This document shows positions 56,274 through 64,000 of a DNA stretch of 64,000 nucleotides, in pieces. Each line of letters starts with the position of its first letter. Position 1 is the first letter of the stretch. Under the pieces are notes generated by a model that ran no database searches, was not told the DNA's origin, and saw only the letters and a list, made by a program, of their open reading frames with translations. The stretch is from Tardiphaga robiniae (GTDB lineage: Bacteria > Pseudomonadota > Alphaproteobacteria > Rhizobiales > Xanthobacteraceae): assembly GCF_013359755.1 (NCBI RefSeq), contig NZ_JABMCJ010000094.1, positions 62,001-126,000 of the forward strand, given 5' to 3'. Both the position numbers and the translations under genes were made by a program.

Positions 56274-57913
56274 ACCGCTTCCTCTTGTCTGATCCATTGT
56301 TTCAGAATCGCTGCCGCCTGCTTCTCATCGAGTTGGATGATCTGTTCCAGCCGTTTCTGCGGCGTATTCTGCATACTGCTCGAGACATCCTGGATAAGAT
56401 TGGGCGGAGCCTCGCCTCCTGACAGAGCCGCGGCCGCCATCGTGCTGCCGCCACTGAGCAGCGCATTCGTCTCCGCCTGGAACTGCGTTGTCTCGTCCGT
56501 CTTCGCGCTGGCCAGGATCGTATTGATCGCGGGGCGCAGACCGAACCAGATCAGCATGCCGGCTACGGCTAGAATGGTGATGGCACTCACGAGACTGCCC
56601 GCTTGGCGCATCATCACCTCTGTGAAGGTGATCGACGGCACCGGCGCGAGATCGCGCGCACCTTCCATGAATTCGACCGCCGAAACCTGAATCTGGTCGC
56701 CGCGCGGACGATCGATGCCAGCTGCGGTCGCAGCAATCTGCGAGATCTCCGCGACCTTGGCTTCGATCGCAGCATCGCTCACCTTGTCGCCGAGGCTCGC
56801 GATGAGACGCGGACGGTTGACCAGAACGGCGAGGAACATCTTATTCACTACGAAACCATCGCTCGTGGTCGTCACCGTCTTCGACGACACTTCGTAATTG
56901 GTGATGTCTTCGCGGCGCTGCTTCTCATCATTCTGATTCTTGGCGCCGGTCGCATTGACCTGCTGATCTGGCAGGTTCTGCTGAACGGTTGTCGGTTGCT
57001 GCCGATCGAGGCTCTGCGACGTTTCCTTCTCTCGCACAGCGCGCACGGAGCGCTGCACCCGCGAGTCCGGATCGTAGACCGTCTCATTGGTCTGTTTCTT
57101 GTCGGTCGACAGCTGGGTCGCAACGCTGACCTCGAAGTTATCGAGCCCCAGATAGGGTGTCAGTGCCCGGCTCACATTCTCCTGGATCGAGCGGCTGACG
57201 ACCTTCTGCAAATTGGCCATCGTGGTCGGCGTTGCCCCGACGCTGCCGCTGCCGTCATCGTCCGAAAGCAGCGAACCGTCACTGTCGAGCACGGTGACCT
57301 TGTCCGCGGTCATTCCCGGCACAGCCGCGGCTACGAGATGACGCACGGAGCGTGCCGTGCGTGCATCCGCCGGACCATCCGTTCGCAATACGACCGAAGC
57401 CGATGGCGGCGACTGCTCACGCCGGAATGAGCCACGCGCAGGCATCACGATATGGACGCGGGCTGCCTTGACGCCTTTGAGAACCTGGATCGTCCGCGCA
57501 ATCTCGCCCTCGAGCGCACGCACGCGCGTGATTTCCTGCATGAACGACGTCAGGCCGAGCGAGCCAATCTTGTCGAACAGCTCATAACCGCCGCCGGTGG
57601 TGCTGGGCAGGCCCTTGTCGGCCAGCAACGTACGCGCCTGCGCCGTCTGTCCGGGACGGACATAGACGGTATCGCCCGCGGTATTCAGATCAAAAGCAAT
57701 ATTCGCGTCACGCAGTACCGAGCTGACACGCGTCACGTCCTCGCGGCTGAGGCCCGAATAGAGAACATTGTATTCCGGCCGGCTTATGTAGTATGCGCCG
57801 CCGCCAACGCCGCCGAATACAGCGAGGCCAACCACCGCGAGCAGAATGAGACGCTTCGTACCCAGCTCAAGCAGATTGTTCCAGAGCTTCTGCGCGTGCT
57901 CGCGATTGACCAT
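56270..57913 (-). CDS. fliF: Flagellar MS-ring protein FliF
   Basis: This 547-residue membrane protein has its first helix near residues 22-45. It includes YNVLYSGLSREDVTRVSSVL, KGLPSTTGGGYELFDKIGSL, EGEIARTIQVLKGVKAARVH and a second helix near 445. It ends with IIQLDEKQAAAILKQWIRQE, the FliG-binding tail. It starts the fliF-fliH-motB-motC-fliK-transglycosylase series. Confidence 0.97.
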   Translation of the reverse strand: MVNREHAQKLWNNLLELGTKRLILLAVVGLAVFGGVGGGAYYISRPEYNVLYSGLSREDVTRVSSVLRDANIAFDLNTAGDTVYVRPGQTAQARTLLADKGLPSTTGGGYELFDKIGSLGLTSFMQEITRVRALEGEIARTIQVLKGVKAARVHIVMPARGSFRREQSPPSASVVLRTDGPADARTARSVRHLVAAAVPGMTADKVTVLDSDGSLLSDDDGSGSVGATPTTMANLQKVVSRSIQENVSRALTPYLGLDNFEVSVATQLSTDKKQTNETVYDPDSRVQRSVRAVREKETSQSLDRQQPTTVQQNLPDQQVNATGAKNQNDEKQRREDITNYEVSSKTVTTTSDGFVVNKMFLAVLVNRPRLIASLGDKVSDAAIEAKVAEISQIAATAAGIDRPRGDQIQVSAVEFMEGARDLAPVPSITFTEVMMRQAGSLVSAITILAVAGMLIWFGLRPAINTILASAKTDETTQFQAETNALLSGGSTMAAAALSGGEAPPNLIQDVSSSMQNTPQKRLEQIIQLDEKQAAAILKQWIRQEEAV

Positions 57914-57989
57914 AAATACCCCTGCCCACTTCCGAATCGATCATCGATTGTGAAGCTTGTCCGAGGGTTACGGAGAGCCTGAAAGCGAA

Positions 57990-58021
57990 ATGGCCGCGAC
58001 CTTGATTGGTCGCGGCCATTC
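57990..58021 (-). terminator. Terminator of the flagellin gene
   Basis: A perfect 13-base stem (AATGGCCGCGACC at 57990-58002 with GGTCGCGGCCATT at 58009-58021) lies 21 bases past the flagellin stop. The T tract on the minus strand is short (ATTTCGCTTT). It separates flagellin from fliF. Confidence 0.8.
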
Positions 58022-58042
58022 CTGTTCACGATGCGAGAGCGA

Positions 58043-59296
58043 TTAGCCGCGGAACAGCGACAGGATGCTCTGGCTGCCGGCGTTGGCGATCGACAGCGCC
58101 TGGATGCCCAGCTGCTGCTGCGTCTGCAAGGCCTGGAGGCGGGTCGATTCGGCGTTCATGTCTGCGTCGACGAGCTGGCCGATACCGCGATCGAGCGAGT
58201 CAGTCAGGGTCTTCACGAAGTTCTGCTGCAGGCCGATGCGGTTCTTGATGGCGCCGAGGTTGGTGGCGGAGTCAGTGATCTTGGCCAGTGCCTTGTCGGT
58301 ACCCGAGATGTAGGTCTCGAGCTTGGCGAGGTCCGCCGCGTTGTCGGTGAGCTTCGAGATGTCCATCGACGAAACACTGAAGGTTTCCCAGGCAGTGCCG
58401 GTATAGGCGTCCATGGTGCCGTCGAGAACGCCCTTCTTGGAGTCGAGGGGCGCGGCAAGCGCGGTCAGTGTGACAGCGGCGCCGTAGCCGGCCACGCTGG
58501 CATCGATCACAACGTTGGCGTCGTTGCGGCTCTTGAATGCGAGCTGCGTGCCATTGCCCGCGATACCGACCGTCAGACCTTCGATACCGAGCGAGTTGAT
58601 CGCCGCGGCAACGTCATTGATCGACGAACCCTTGGCGATCGAGACGTTGATCGCCGCAGCGGCACCGACGGTCACCGTGATGTTGCCGCCGACATCGGTG
58701 GCAGCAGCATAGGCCGTGCTGGTACCCGTCGGGAACGTCTGGGCAATATAGGCCGTGTCAACATTCGCGTCGTAGAGCTTGATCGCATTGAGGTCGACCG
58801 AGAGCGTGTCAATCTGGACGGCGCCGCCGGCGCGGGAGAACGACGACACGACGCTCTTGGTCGCGTTGTAGCTGGCGCTGCTCGAATCACCCGAGATCCA
58901 GTTCTCACCGTTGAAAACCGCGCTGTCGGCGGTGTTCTTCAGCTGCTTCTGCAGTTCGGTGATTTCGCTCTGGATCTTCGCGCGGTCAACGCCCGGCGTA
59001 CGGGCAGCAACCAGCTTGGCCTTGATCGACGACACGACGTCAACCGTGGCGCTCAGGCCGGTATACATGGTGTCGATGGTCGCAGCGCCGAGACCGAGGG
59101 CGTCCTGCACGGCGCCCAGAGCCTGAACGTCCGAACGCATCGTGGTGGCGATCGACCAGTAAGCGGCATTGTCCGACGCGGTCGACACGCGATAGCCGGT
59201 CGAGATGCGGTTCATCGTGGTGGAGAGGTTGGCATCGACCGAGCGCAGAGTCTGCAGCGCGGTCATGGCCTGGGAGTTGGTCATCAAGCTAGACAT
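58043..59296 (-). CDS. fliC: Flagellin
   Basis: This 417-residue protein has the N-terminal D0/D1 motif LSTTMNRISTGYRVSTASDN and the C-terminal half ADMNAESTRLQALQTQQQLG then LSIANAGSQSILSLFRG. The middle is variable. This is the only flagellin gene in the window. The start at 59296 follows AAAGGGA; a longer frame to 59347 is unlikely. A sigma-54-like promoter and a leader of about 105 bases precede it. Confidence 0.96.
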   Translation of the reverse strand: MSSLMTNSQAMTALQTLRSVDANLSTTMNRISTGYRVSTASDNAAYWSIATTMRSDVQALGAVQDALGLGAATIDTMYTGLSATVDVVSSIKAKLVAARTPGVDRAKIQSEITELQKQLKNTADSAVFNGENWISGDSSSASYNATKSVVSSFSRAGGAVQIDTLSVDLNAIKLYDANVDTAYIAQTFPTGTSTAYAAATDVGGNITVTVGAAAAINVSIAKGSSINDVAAAINSLGIEGLTVGIAGNGTQLAFKSRNDANVVIDASVAGYGAAVTLTALAAPLDSKKGVLDGTMDAYTGTAWETFSVSSMDISKLTDNAADLAKLETYISGTDKALAKITDSATNLGAIKNRIGLQQNFVKTLTDSLDRGIGQLVDADMNAESTRLQALQTQQQLGIQALSIANAGSQSILSLFRG

Positions 59297-59413
59297 CGTA
59301 TGTCCCTTTAATTTGATTGATTTGCTGGGGACATACCGGACTTTCACCGGTACGAGAGGGCGGCATCATGCCTTTGGAATGTCGATATCTGATCGACCCA
59401 ACCTGTCGTGAAT

Positions 59414-59429
59414 TGCAAGCTAGCCGCCA
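59414..59429 (-). promoter_or_regulatory. Sigma-54-like promoter of the flagellin gene
   Basis: The minus strand reads TGGCGGCTAGCTTGCA, with GG and GC separated by exactly 10 bases, close to the TGGCAC-N5-TTGCA consensus of RpoN. Predicted initiation near 59403 would leave a leader of about 105 bases before the start at 59296. RpoN control of flagellin is known in Caulobacter; here it is inferred from sequence. Confidence 0.55.
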
Positions 59430-59476
59430 AACCTTACCCAAAGCTGAAGGGAGCGGCGGCTCGTATAGTTAACAGC

Positions 59477-59519
59477 GATCATTTGATTCGTCACTTACCT
59501 TGTGATGAATCAAATGATC
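59477..59519. other. Long dyad between fliP and the flagellin promoter
   Basis: GATCATTTGATTCGTCAC (59477-59494) and GTGATGAATCAAATGATC (59502-59519) form an 18-base dyad with a single G-T pair and a seven-base centre. It touches the fliP stop codon and lies about 74-116 bases before the predicted flagellin start site. It has no T tail, so it could be a fliP terminator or an activator-binding site. Confidence 0.7.
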
Positions 59520-60253
59520 TACAGAAACGACTTCACAAGACCGACTGCGAGCAAATTCCAGCCGTCGATCAGTACGAAGAATAGTACCTTGAACGGTAGC
59601 GCAAACACCGTGGGCGGCATCATCATCATGCCCATCGACATCGTTAGCGTTGCGACGATCATGTCGATCACCAGGAACGGCATGACGACAAGAAAGCCGA
59701 TCTCGAATGCGCGGCGAAGTTCCGACACCATGAAAGCCGGAATGATGATTCGCAGATCGATCCGCTGGCCTTCGAGTTTGATCTTCATGCTCTCGGCAGC
59801 GAGGTTCTCGAAGGTTTGCAGATCCTTCTCACGCACATGCTGCAGCATGAAATCGCGGAACGGATCTGTGACACGCGAATAGGCTTCCTGCTCGGTGATT
59901 TCATTCTTCATCAGAGGCTGAAGGCCATTCTGCCACGCGCGATCGAAAGTCGGCGCCATCACATAGAATGTGAGGAACAGCGCGAGGCTGATCATCACGA
60001 TGTTCGCCGGCGTCGTCTGCAGGCCGAGCCCGGTGCGCAAGAATGAGAGTGCGACGACGAATCGCGTGAAGCTCGTCACCATGATGAGCAAGCCCGGCGC
60101 CAGTGACAGCACCGTCAGCAGCGCGACCATCTGGATGATTCGGCCGCTGGCACTGCCTTCGCCCTGCGGAAGCAGGGTCGACAGATCCGGAACCTGCGCC
60201 ACTGCAGCCGTCGGCAGAAGCACCAGGAGCAGGATCGGAATGATACGCTTCAT
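59519..60253 (-). CDS. fliP: Flagellar export gate protein FliP
   Basis: This 244-residue protein has a cleavable signal (MKRIIPILLLVLLPTAAVAQ) as usual for FliP. It then has LLTVLSLAPGLLIMVTSFTR FVV, FLRTGLGLQTTPANIVMISL and the C-terminal FEIGFLVVMPFLVIDMIVAT. It forms the export channel with FliQ and FliR, whose genes lie 13 kb downstream. Its start overlaps the fliL stop by four bases. Confidence 0.96.
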   Translation of the reverse strand: MKRIIPILLLVLLPTAAVAQVPDLSTLLPQGEGSASGRIIQMVALLTVLSLAPGLLIMVTSFTRFVVALSFLRTGLGLQTTPANIVMISLALFLTFYVMAPTFDRAWQNGLQPLMKNEITEQEAYSRVTDPFRDFMLQHVREKDLQTFENLAAESMKIKLEGQRIDLRIIIPAFMVSELRRAFEIGFLVVMPFLVIDMIVATLTMSMGMMMMPPTVFALPFKVLFFVLIDGWNLLAVGLVKSFL

Positions 60254-60735
60254 TGCACCACCAGCGTCTCGATAATCAGCTCACGAACCTTGCCGCTTGA
60301 GCGCGTAAGCGCACGCTCATTCAGGTCTTCCCGCAGATATTGCAGGCCGCGGGCGCCCTCGATTTGCGCGGGTGTGAGCGTGCGCAGATAGGCTGCAACA
60401 TCCTCGCCGATGCGGGCGACCACGATACTCGCCTCCTCCTCGGTCAATTTATCGGTCACGATCGATGCCTCCATGCGAATCCAGGCATTTGGCGGCGCCG
60501 CCAGATTGGTCACGACCGGTGTGATCTTGCGCAGACGATCATTGGCATTGAAGGCCGACGAGATCGGTTTTTCAGGCGCCTCCTTCTGGTTCTCGCTGAT
60601 ACGCTGGAACGTCGACATCAACTGAAGGCTTGCAAGGGCTCCTGCCCCAACCGACAGCGCGGTGACGAGCAGCAGGGCGCCAAGCCACTGCATAATCCCG
60701 GGGCGCTGGCCTTCATTCGCTGTGTTATCGGCCAT
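60250..60735 (-). CDS. fliL: Flagellar basal-body associated protein FliL
   Basis: This 161-residue protein has one membrane helix (about residues 16-38) and a periplasmic domain with NAWIRMEASIVTDKLTEEEA and a C-terminal LTRSSGKVRELIIETLVVQ, the FliL pattern. It supports stator function in other bacteria. It lies 12 bases after flgH and overlaps fliP. Confidence 0.88.
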   Translation of the reverse strand: MADNTANEGQRPGIMQWLGALLLVTALSVGAGALASLQLMSTFQRISENQKEAPEKPISSAFNANDRLRKITPVVTNLAAPPNAWIRMEASIVTDKLTEEEASIVVARIGEDVAAYLRTLTPAQIEGARGLQYLREDLNERALTRSSGKVRELIIETLVVQ

Positions 60736-60747
60736 GATCGATTCCCA

Positions 60748-61452
60748 TCAGAACGGCGCGACCTGGTCGTAAACCTGTTGACCCCAGTTCGGCTGCTGCA
60801 CTTCCATGGACCGGCCTCGCCCGCCATACGAAATGCGGGCTTCGGCAATCTTCTCGTAGGCGATGGTGTTGTTGCGGCTGATATCGATCGGACGCACGAT
60901 GCCGCCGACATTGACGATGCGCATTTCGTAATTGACGCGCATCTCCTGCGAACCGCTAACCAGGAGATTGCCGTTCGGGAGTACGTCGACAACGACGGCA
61001 GCCACCGAGAAACGTACTTCTTCGTTCCGGTCGATCTTGCCAGCGCCCTTGTTCGACGACTGGGACTTGACGTTGGTGTCGAAATTTCCCGCCGAGAGCC
61101 ATTTGGCAATATTGGCCGAGTAATCGGATTCCACCTTGATCTGCGAGTCTCGCGATCGATCCGTCTTGTTGTCGAGGATCGCCTTGTCGTTCATCAGGAT
61201 GTTCACGGTCAGAAGATCACCGACCCGCGTTGCCCGAGAATCGCGGTAGAGGTCCTTGCGATCATTCCAGATCGAGTGAGGACCCGCGCTGCCATAGGCC
61301 CGCCTTTCGATCGGAATTGCGCGCGCATCAACCTGCATGCCGTTGCCGATCGGCGACATGTAGGGCGCCTGACCAACCTCAGCGAGATTGCTCGCGCAAC
61401 CGGTCAGGCACGACAATGCGACCGGAATCAGAATCACTCTCAACCACATCAT
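60748..61452 (-). CDS. flgH: Flagellar L-ring protein FlgH
   Basis: This 234-residue lipoprotein has the lipobox SCLTGCAS at the end of its signal (Cys19). The L-ring core reads LYRDSRATRVGDLLTVNILM, NDKAILDNKTDRSR, AAVVVDVLPNGNLLVSGSQE and RPIDISRNNTIAYEKIAEAR. It forms the outer-membrane bushing. It overlaps motE by four bases. Confidence 0.95.
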   Translation of the reverse strand: MMWLRVILIPVALSCLTGCASNLAEVGQAPYMSPIGNGMQVDARAIPIERRAYGSAGPHSIWNDRKDLYRDSRATRVGDLLTVNILMNDKAILDNKTDRSRDSQIKVESDYSANIAKWLSAGNFDTNVKSQSSNKGAGKIDRNEEVRFSVAAVVVDVLPNGNLLVSGSQEMRVNYEMRIVNVGGIVRPIDISRNNTIAYEKIAEARISYGGRGRSMEVQQPNWGQQVYDQVAPF

Positions 61453-62105
61453 TTCTTGGCTTTCCCGTCGTCGGTGCGACGCATTCCGGCGAGCGTGTCG
61501 GCGAGATGTGCGCCACGTGCCGGTTCCATTTCATTGAGGATCGCGCTGGCGACGCGAACGCGCAGCTTGGCGAGAACAGCAGCAGCCGTATCATCGGCCA
61601 TGCTGGCAATCTGCTGCGCCGCAGCCTCGGGATTCATCCGCGAATAGATCTCGACAACGCTGTCTTCCGCCTTTTTGAGGAACTCCTCGCGCAACTTCAG
61701 CCACTCTTCATATTCGGCCCGTTTGGCCTCAAGTTCGGCAATGCGCAGCTTCAGTTTGGATTCTGTCGCTTCCAGCTCTTTCTGCTGCCACGCCACACGG
61801 GCATCGAGCGCCTGGTCCGCGATGTTGCTGCAAAAGCGCGCGACGTCGGATTCCTGGGAGTTCGCGGCTGTGCTGTCCTTCTTGTCGATTGCACCAGTGA
61901 TCAGCGCCGAATCAGCGGGCGGACGCACCACCGGGTCCTGCTTGTTTGCAGCCGGGCGGGGGCGCGCAACTTGCGGCGTCTTTGCAAATTCACCAAGATT
62001 CAGTGGTCTTGAGAGCTTCTGCTCGGGTTCGGCCGATGCTTGTGTGGACAGCATCATACCGACCAGCATGAGAAACTTGATCGATCGATTTGCGACGCGC
62101 GCCAT
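61449..62105 (-). CDS. motE: Motility protein MotE (MgtE-intracellular-like N domain)
   Basis: This 218-residue exported protein has a signal peptide (about residues 1-25), a charged coiled coil (WQQKELEATESKLKLRIAEL) and a C-terminal helical domain (IYSRMNPEAAAQQIASMADD, TAAAVLAKLRVRVASAILNE) typical of MotE. In Sinorhizobium MotE helps MotC folding and stability in the periplasm. It lies between flgI and flgH as in other rhizobia. Confidence 0.87.
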   Translation of the reverse strand: MARVANRSIKFLMLVGMMLSTQASAEPEQKLSRPLNLGEFAKTPQVARPRPAANKQDPVVRPPADSALITGAIDKKDSTAANSQESDVARFCSNIADQALDARVAWQQKELEATESKLKLRIAELEAKRAEYEEWLKLREEFLKKAEDSVVEIYSRMNPEAAAQQIASMADDTAAAVLAKLRVRVASAILNEMEPARGAHLADTLAGMRRTDDGKAKK

Positions 62106-62170
62106 TCGTGTTCTCGTGATTCAGCTGAGCGAGCGTTGCACGCTTTGGCTTGCGTGACGCTGACCCGGGC

Positions 62171-63271
62171 TTACTGGATGACGAGTTCCGCTTGCAGCGC
62201 GCCGGCCGCCTTGATCGCCTGCAAGATCGCGATGATTCCCTGCGGTTTCAGGCCGATTTGATTGAGACCACGCACCAGACGCTGCAAGTCCGCACCACGC
62301 AGAATGGCGATCTTGGCGCCGGGCTCGTTAGCTTCGATGAAGGTTTGCGGCACCACCTTCGTCTCGCCGCGCGCGAATGGGTTCGGTTGCGACACGATCG
62401 GCGCCTCGGTGATTCGCACCGACAGATTTCCATGGGTGACCGCGACTGTCGAAATCTGTACATTCCGGCCGATGACCACCGTTCCCGTGCGTTCGTCGAC
62501 CACGACCCGTGCCGGCGTATCCGGCTCGACCAGCAGTTCCTCGATCTCGGCGATAAAGCGCACCGGCGAGGTGCCACGCGGTCGGGACAGTACGATAGTA
62601 CGATAATCGCGTTCGAAGGCTACGGCCTTTTGGTAACGGCCACTGCCATGCGCGTTGATCGCGTCCATGATACGCGTTGCGGTGACGAAATCCGGATTCT
62701 TTAGCTCAAGAATGAGCGATTCCATCTCGCTGAAACGCCCCTTGACTTCACGTTCGATCAGCGCGCCATTTGGGATACGGCCAGCTGTGGCCACACCCTG
62801 GCTAAGCGTTTGTGCAGCGCCTTCGACGTTGTAACCGCCTACAGCGATAGCACCTTGCGCGACAGCATAGGTTTCGCCATCGGCGCCGCGTAACTGCGTC
62901 ATCACCAACGTTCCGCCAAGCAGGGATGATGCGTCGCCCAATGACGAGATCGCGACGTCGATTCGCGAGCCACCCGCGACAAACGGCGGCAGATCGGCCG
63001 TCACAACGACGGCGGCCACGTTGCGCGTGCGCAACGAGGTGCCACGGATATTGATGCCCATATTGTCGAGCATCGATTGCAACGATTGTTCGGTGAACGG
63101 CGCGTTGCGCAACGTGTCACCGGTACCCTTGAGGCCGATCACAAGGCCATAGCCGAGGATTTGGTTCTCCCGCACGCCCTTGAGATTGGCGATGTCCTTC
63201 ACACGCACAGCGGCATCTGCCGCAGAGATCGAAAGCGAAAGCAGGAGACCGCAAAGGAGACGCAGCATCAT
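62171..63271 (-). CDS. flgI: Flagellar P-ring protein FlgI
   Basis: This 366-residue exported protein has a signal peptide (about residues 1-20). It contains RVKDIANLKGVRENQILGYG, GLKGTGDTLRNAPFTEQSLQ and the C-terminal GADLQRLVRGLNQIGLKPQG IIAIL, matching FlgI. It forms the peptidoglycan bushing. Its start overlaps the flgA stop by four bases. Confidence 0.96.
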   Translation of the reverse strand: MMLRLLCGLLLSLSISAADAAVRVKDIANLKGVRENQILGYGLVIGLKGTGDTLRNAPFTEQSLQSMLDNMGINIRGTSLRTRNVAAVVVTADLPPFVAGGSRIDVAISSLGDASSLLGGTLVMTQLRGADGETYAVAQGAIAVGGYNVEGAAQTLSQGVATAGRIPNGALIEREVKGRFSEMESLILELKNPDFVTATRIMDAINAHGSGRYQKAVAFERDYRTIVLSRPRGTSPVRFIAEIEELLVEPDTPARVVVDERTGTVVIGRNVQISTVAVTHGNLSVRITEAPIVSQPNPFARGETKVVPQTFIEANEPGAKIAILRGADLQRLVRGLNQIGLKPQGIIAILQAIKAAGALQAELVIQ

Positions 63272-63744
63272 CCGTTCTGAATCCGTACTGATCCGTCCTG
63301 CTGGACGATGCCCCGGATCGTGACGCCGGTATCGAGGTTGCGAAGCTGCACCATCATGCCGGCACTGCCGGACTGCAGGGATGTTGCATAGGTGACGATA
63401 ATGAGCCCATCATCCTCGACGAGCACCTTCACCACAGCCCCGCGGGTGACGGCCTTCAGATCTTCGAGACCGTTGATCGGAATCAGGTGCCCCGCCAACA
63501 GTGTACGACGCGCAATGCGGCCAACGAGGGACGCACGGTCGTTGATGAATGCACTTGCGCCCTGAATATTGGGCGCAAAATTGCGATCCATGATCATTTC
63601 ATCCCTGATGACGTCACCGGGATAGATCGCCGTGGCCGGCACGGGATAGCGGACGGCATCTTCCGCAGCATTTGCGACGCCTGCGATGCCGGCCGCGAGC
63701 ACGAAGCTCGCGAGCCAGCGGGTGACGATGGTGACTGCGCGCAT
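63268..63744 (-). CDS. flgA: P-ring assembly chaperone FlgA
   Basis: This 158-residue exported protein has a signal peptide ending near NAAE (about residue 27). It contains the SAF-type AIYPGDVIRDEMIMDRNFAP and GRIARRTLLAGHLIPINGLE, then MVQLRNLDTGVTIRGIVQQD GSVRI. It assists FlgI assembly in the periplasm. It starts 24 bases after flgG. Confidence 0.92.
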   Translation of the reverse strand: MRAVTIVTRWLASFVLAAGIAGVANAAEDAVRYPVPATAIYPGDVIRDEMIMDRNFAPNIQGASAFINDRASLVGRIARRTLLAGHLIPINGLEDLKAVTRGAVVKVLVEDDGLIIVTYATSLQSGSAGMMVQLRNLDTGVTIRGIVQQDGSVRIQNG

Positions 63745-63768
63745 CAGGCCGAGATCCCGTTCTGTGGA

Positions 63769-64000
63769 TTACCGCATGCCCTTCGAAATGGTCGATGCCA
63801 TCTCGTCAGCCGCCTGGATGACCTTGGAATTCATTTCATAAGAACGCTGCGCCGATATCAGCTCAGTGATTTCCTTCACCGGATCGACGTTCGAACTCTC
63901 GAGATAGTGTTGATGCAGCTTGCCGTAGCCAATGTCGCCTGCGAAGCCCACAACGGGCACGCCGGATGAAACCGTCTCGCGATAGAGATTTCCGCCGAGT
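63769..64000 (-). CDS. flgG: Flagellar distal rod protein FlgG (partial, N-terminus off the right edge)
   Basis: The last 77 residues or so are visible. Upstream of a possible internal start, the frame continues as [19 protein letters not shown]. The C-terminal rod signature reads [20 protein letters not shown] then [16 protein letters not shown]. The gene runs off the window. Confidence 0.9.
   Translation of the reverse strand, partial: LGGNLYRETVSSGVPVVGFAGDIGYGKLHQHYLESSNVDPVKEITELISAQRSYEMNSKVIQAADEMASTISKGMR

Noticed and set aside
1-64000. CRISPR arrays, insertion sequences, rRNA genes or prophage genes
   Set aside because: No regularly spaced repeats, transposase-like frames, rRNA sequence or phage structural genes were seen anywhere in the window.

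Overview
The window looks like chromosome of an alphaproteobacterium in Hyphomicrobiales, most likely Nitrobacteraceae/Bradyrhizobiaceae (Bradyrhizobium, Rhodopseudomonas, Tardiphaga or Afipia type). The reasons are a high G+C content with strong G/C third positions, the flbT/flaF/motC/motE flagellar genes, an FtcR/LafR-type flagellar regulator, and dispersed intergenic palindromes of the kind common in that family. Genus assignment is inference.

Layout. Positions 1-12.3 kb carry a housekeeping and accessory mix: a DHA2-type MFS pump cut by the left edge, a soluble transhydrogenase (sthA), a cupin protein with a small membrane protein, an OmpA/DUF4892 lipoprotein-like protein, HtpX, an LLM flavin oxidoreductase, an SGNH hydrolase, a cupin/SDR pair and a Cache-domain chemoreceptor. 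Positions 12.3-23.6 kb hold the most unusual locus. It has a bacterial transglutaminase-like cysteine protease (LapG family) facing away from a 1514-residue surface protein. That protein has a LapA/FecR-like N-terminal module, cadherin-like and beta-rich repeats, and an RTX-type C-terminus. It is followed by its type I secretion ATPase and membrane fusion protein, and then by a CHASE2 class III nucleotide cyclase.

Positions 23.6-27.1 kb are an alkanesulfonate operon (ssuD-ssuC-ssuB-flavin reductase) with no ssuA beside it. Positions 27.6-35.2 kb hold a PAS-GGDEF-EAL protein, a YccF protein, a polysaccharide deacetylase, two small secreted proteins, an acyltransferase, a Tat-exported amidohydrolase and a methyltransferase. 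A tRNA-Arg(CCG) lies at 35.6 kb, followed by a glycosyltransferase. Positions 36.9-40.3 kb are gene-poor and less G+C rich, with only a small helical protein and a coiled-coil membrane protein; this may be an old insertion region.

From 40.26 kb to the right edge is a flagellar cluster. A divergent-type OmpR-like regulator (FtcR/LafR/Rem) faces about 23 kb of flagellar genes, all on the minus strand. In transcription order these are flgG-flgA-flgI-motE-flgH-fliL-fliP; a single flagellin; fliF-fliH-motB-motC-fliK-lytic transglycosylase; and flgE-flgK-flgL-flaF-flbT-flgD-fliQ-flhA-fliR-fliJ-rod-binding protein-FlgN-like-FliL-like. Many of them overlap by 4 bases, which indicates translational coupling. 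The missing parts (fliG/M/N, fliI, motA, flhB, flgB/C/F, fliE) are presumably to the right. A sigma-54-like promoter and a long dyad precede the flagellin gene.
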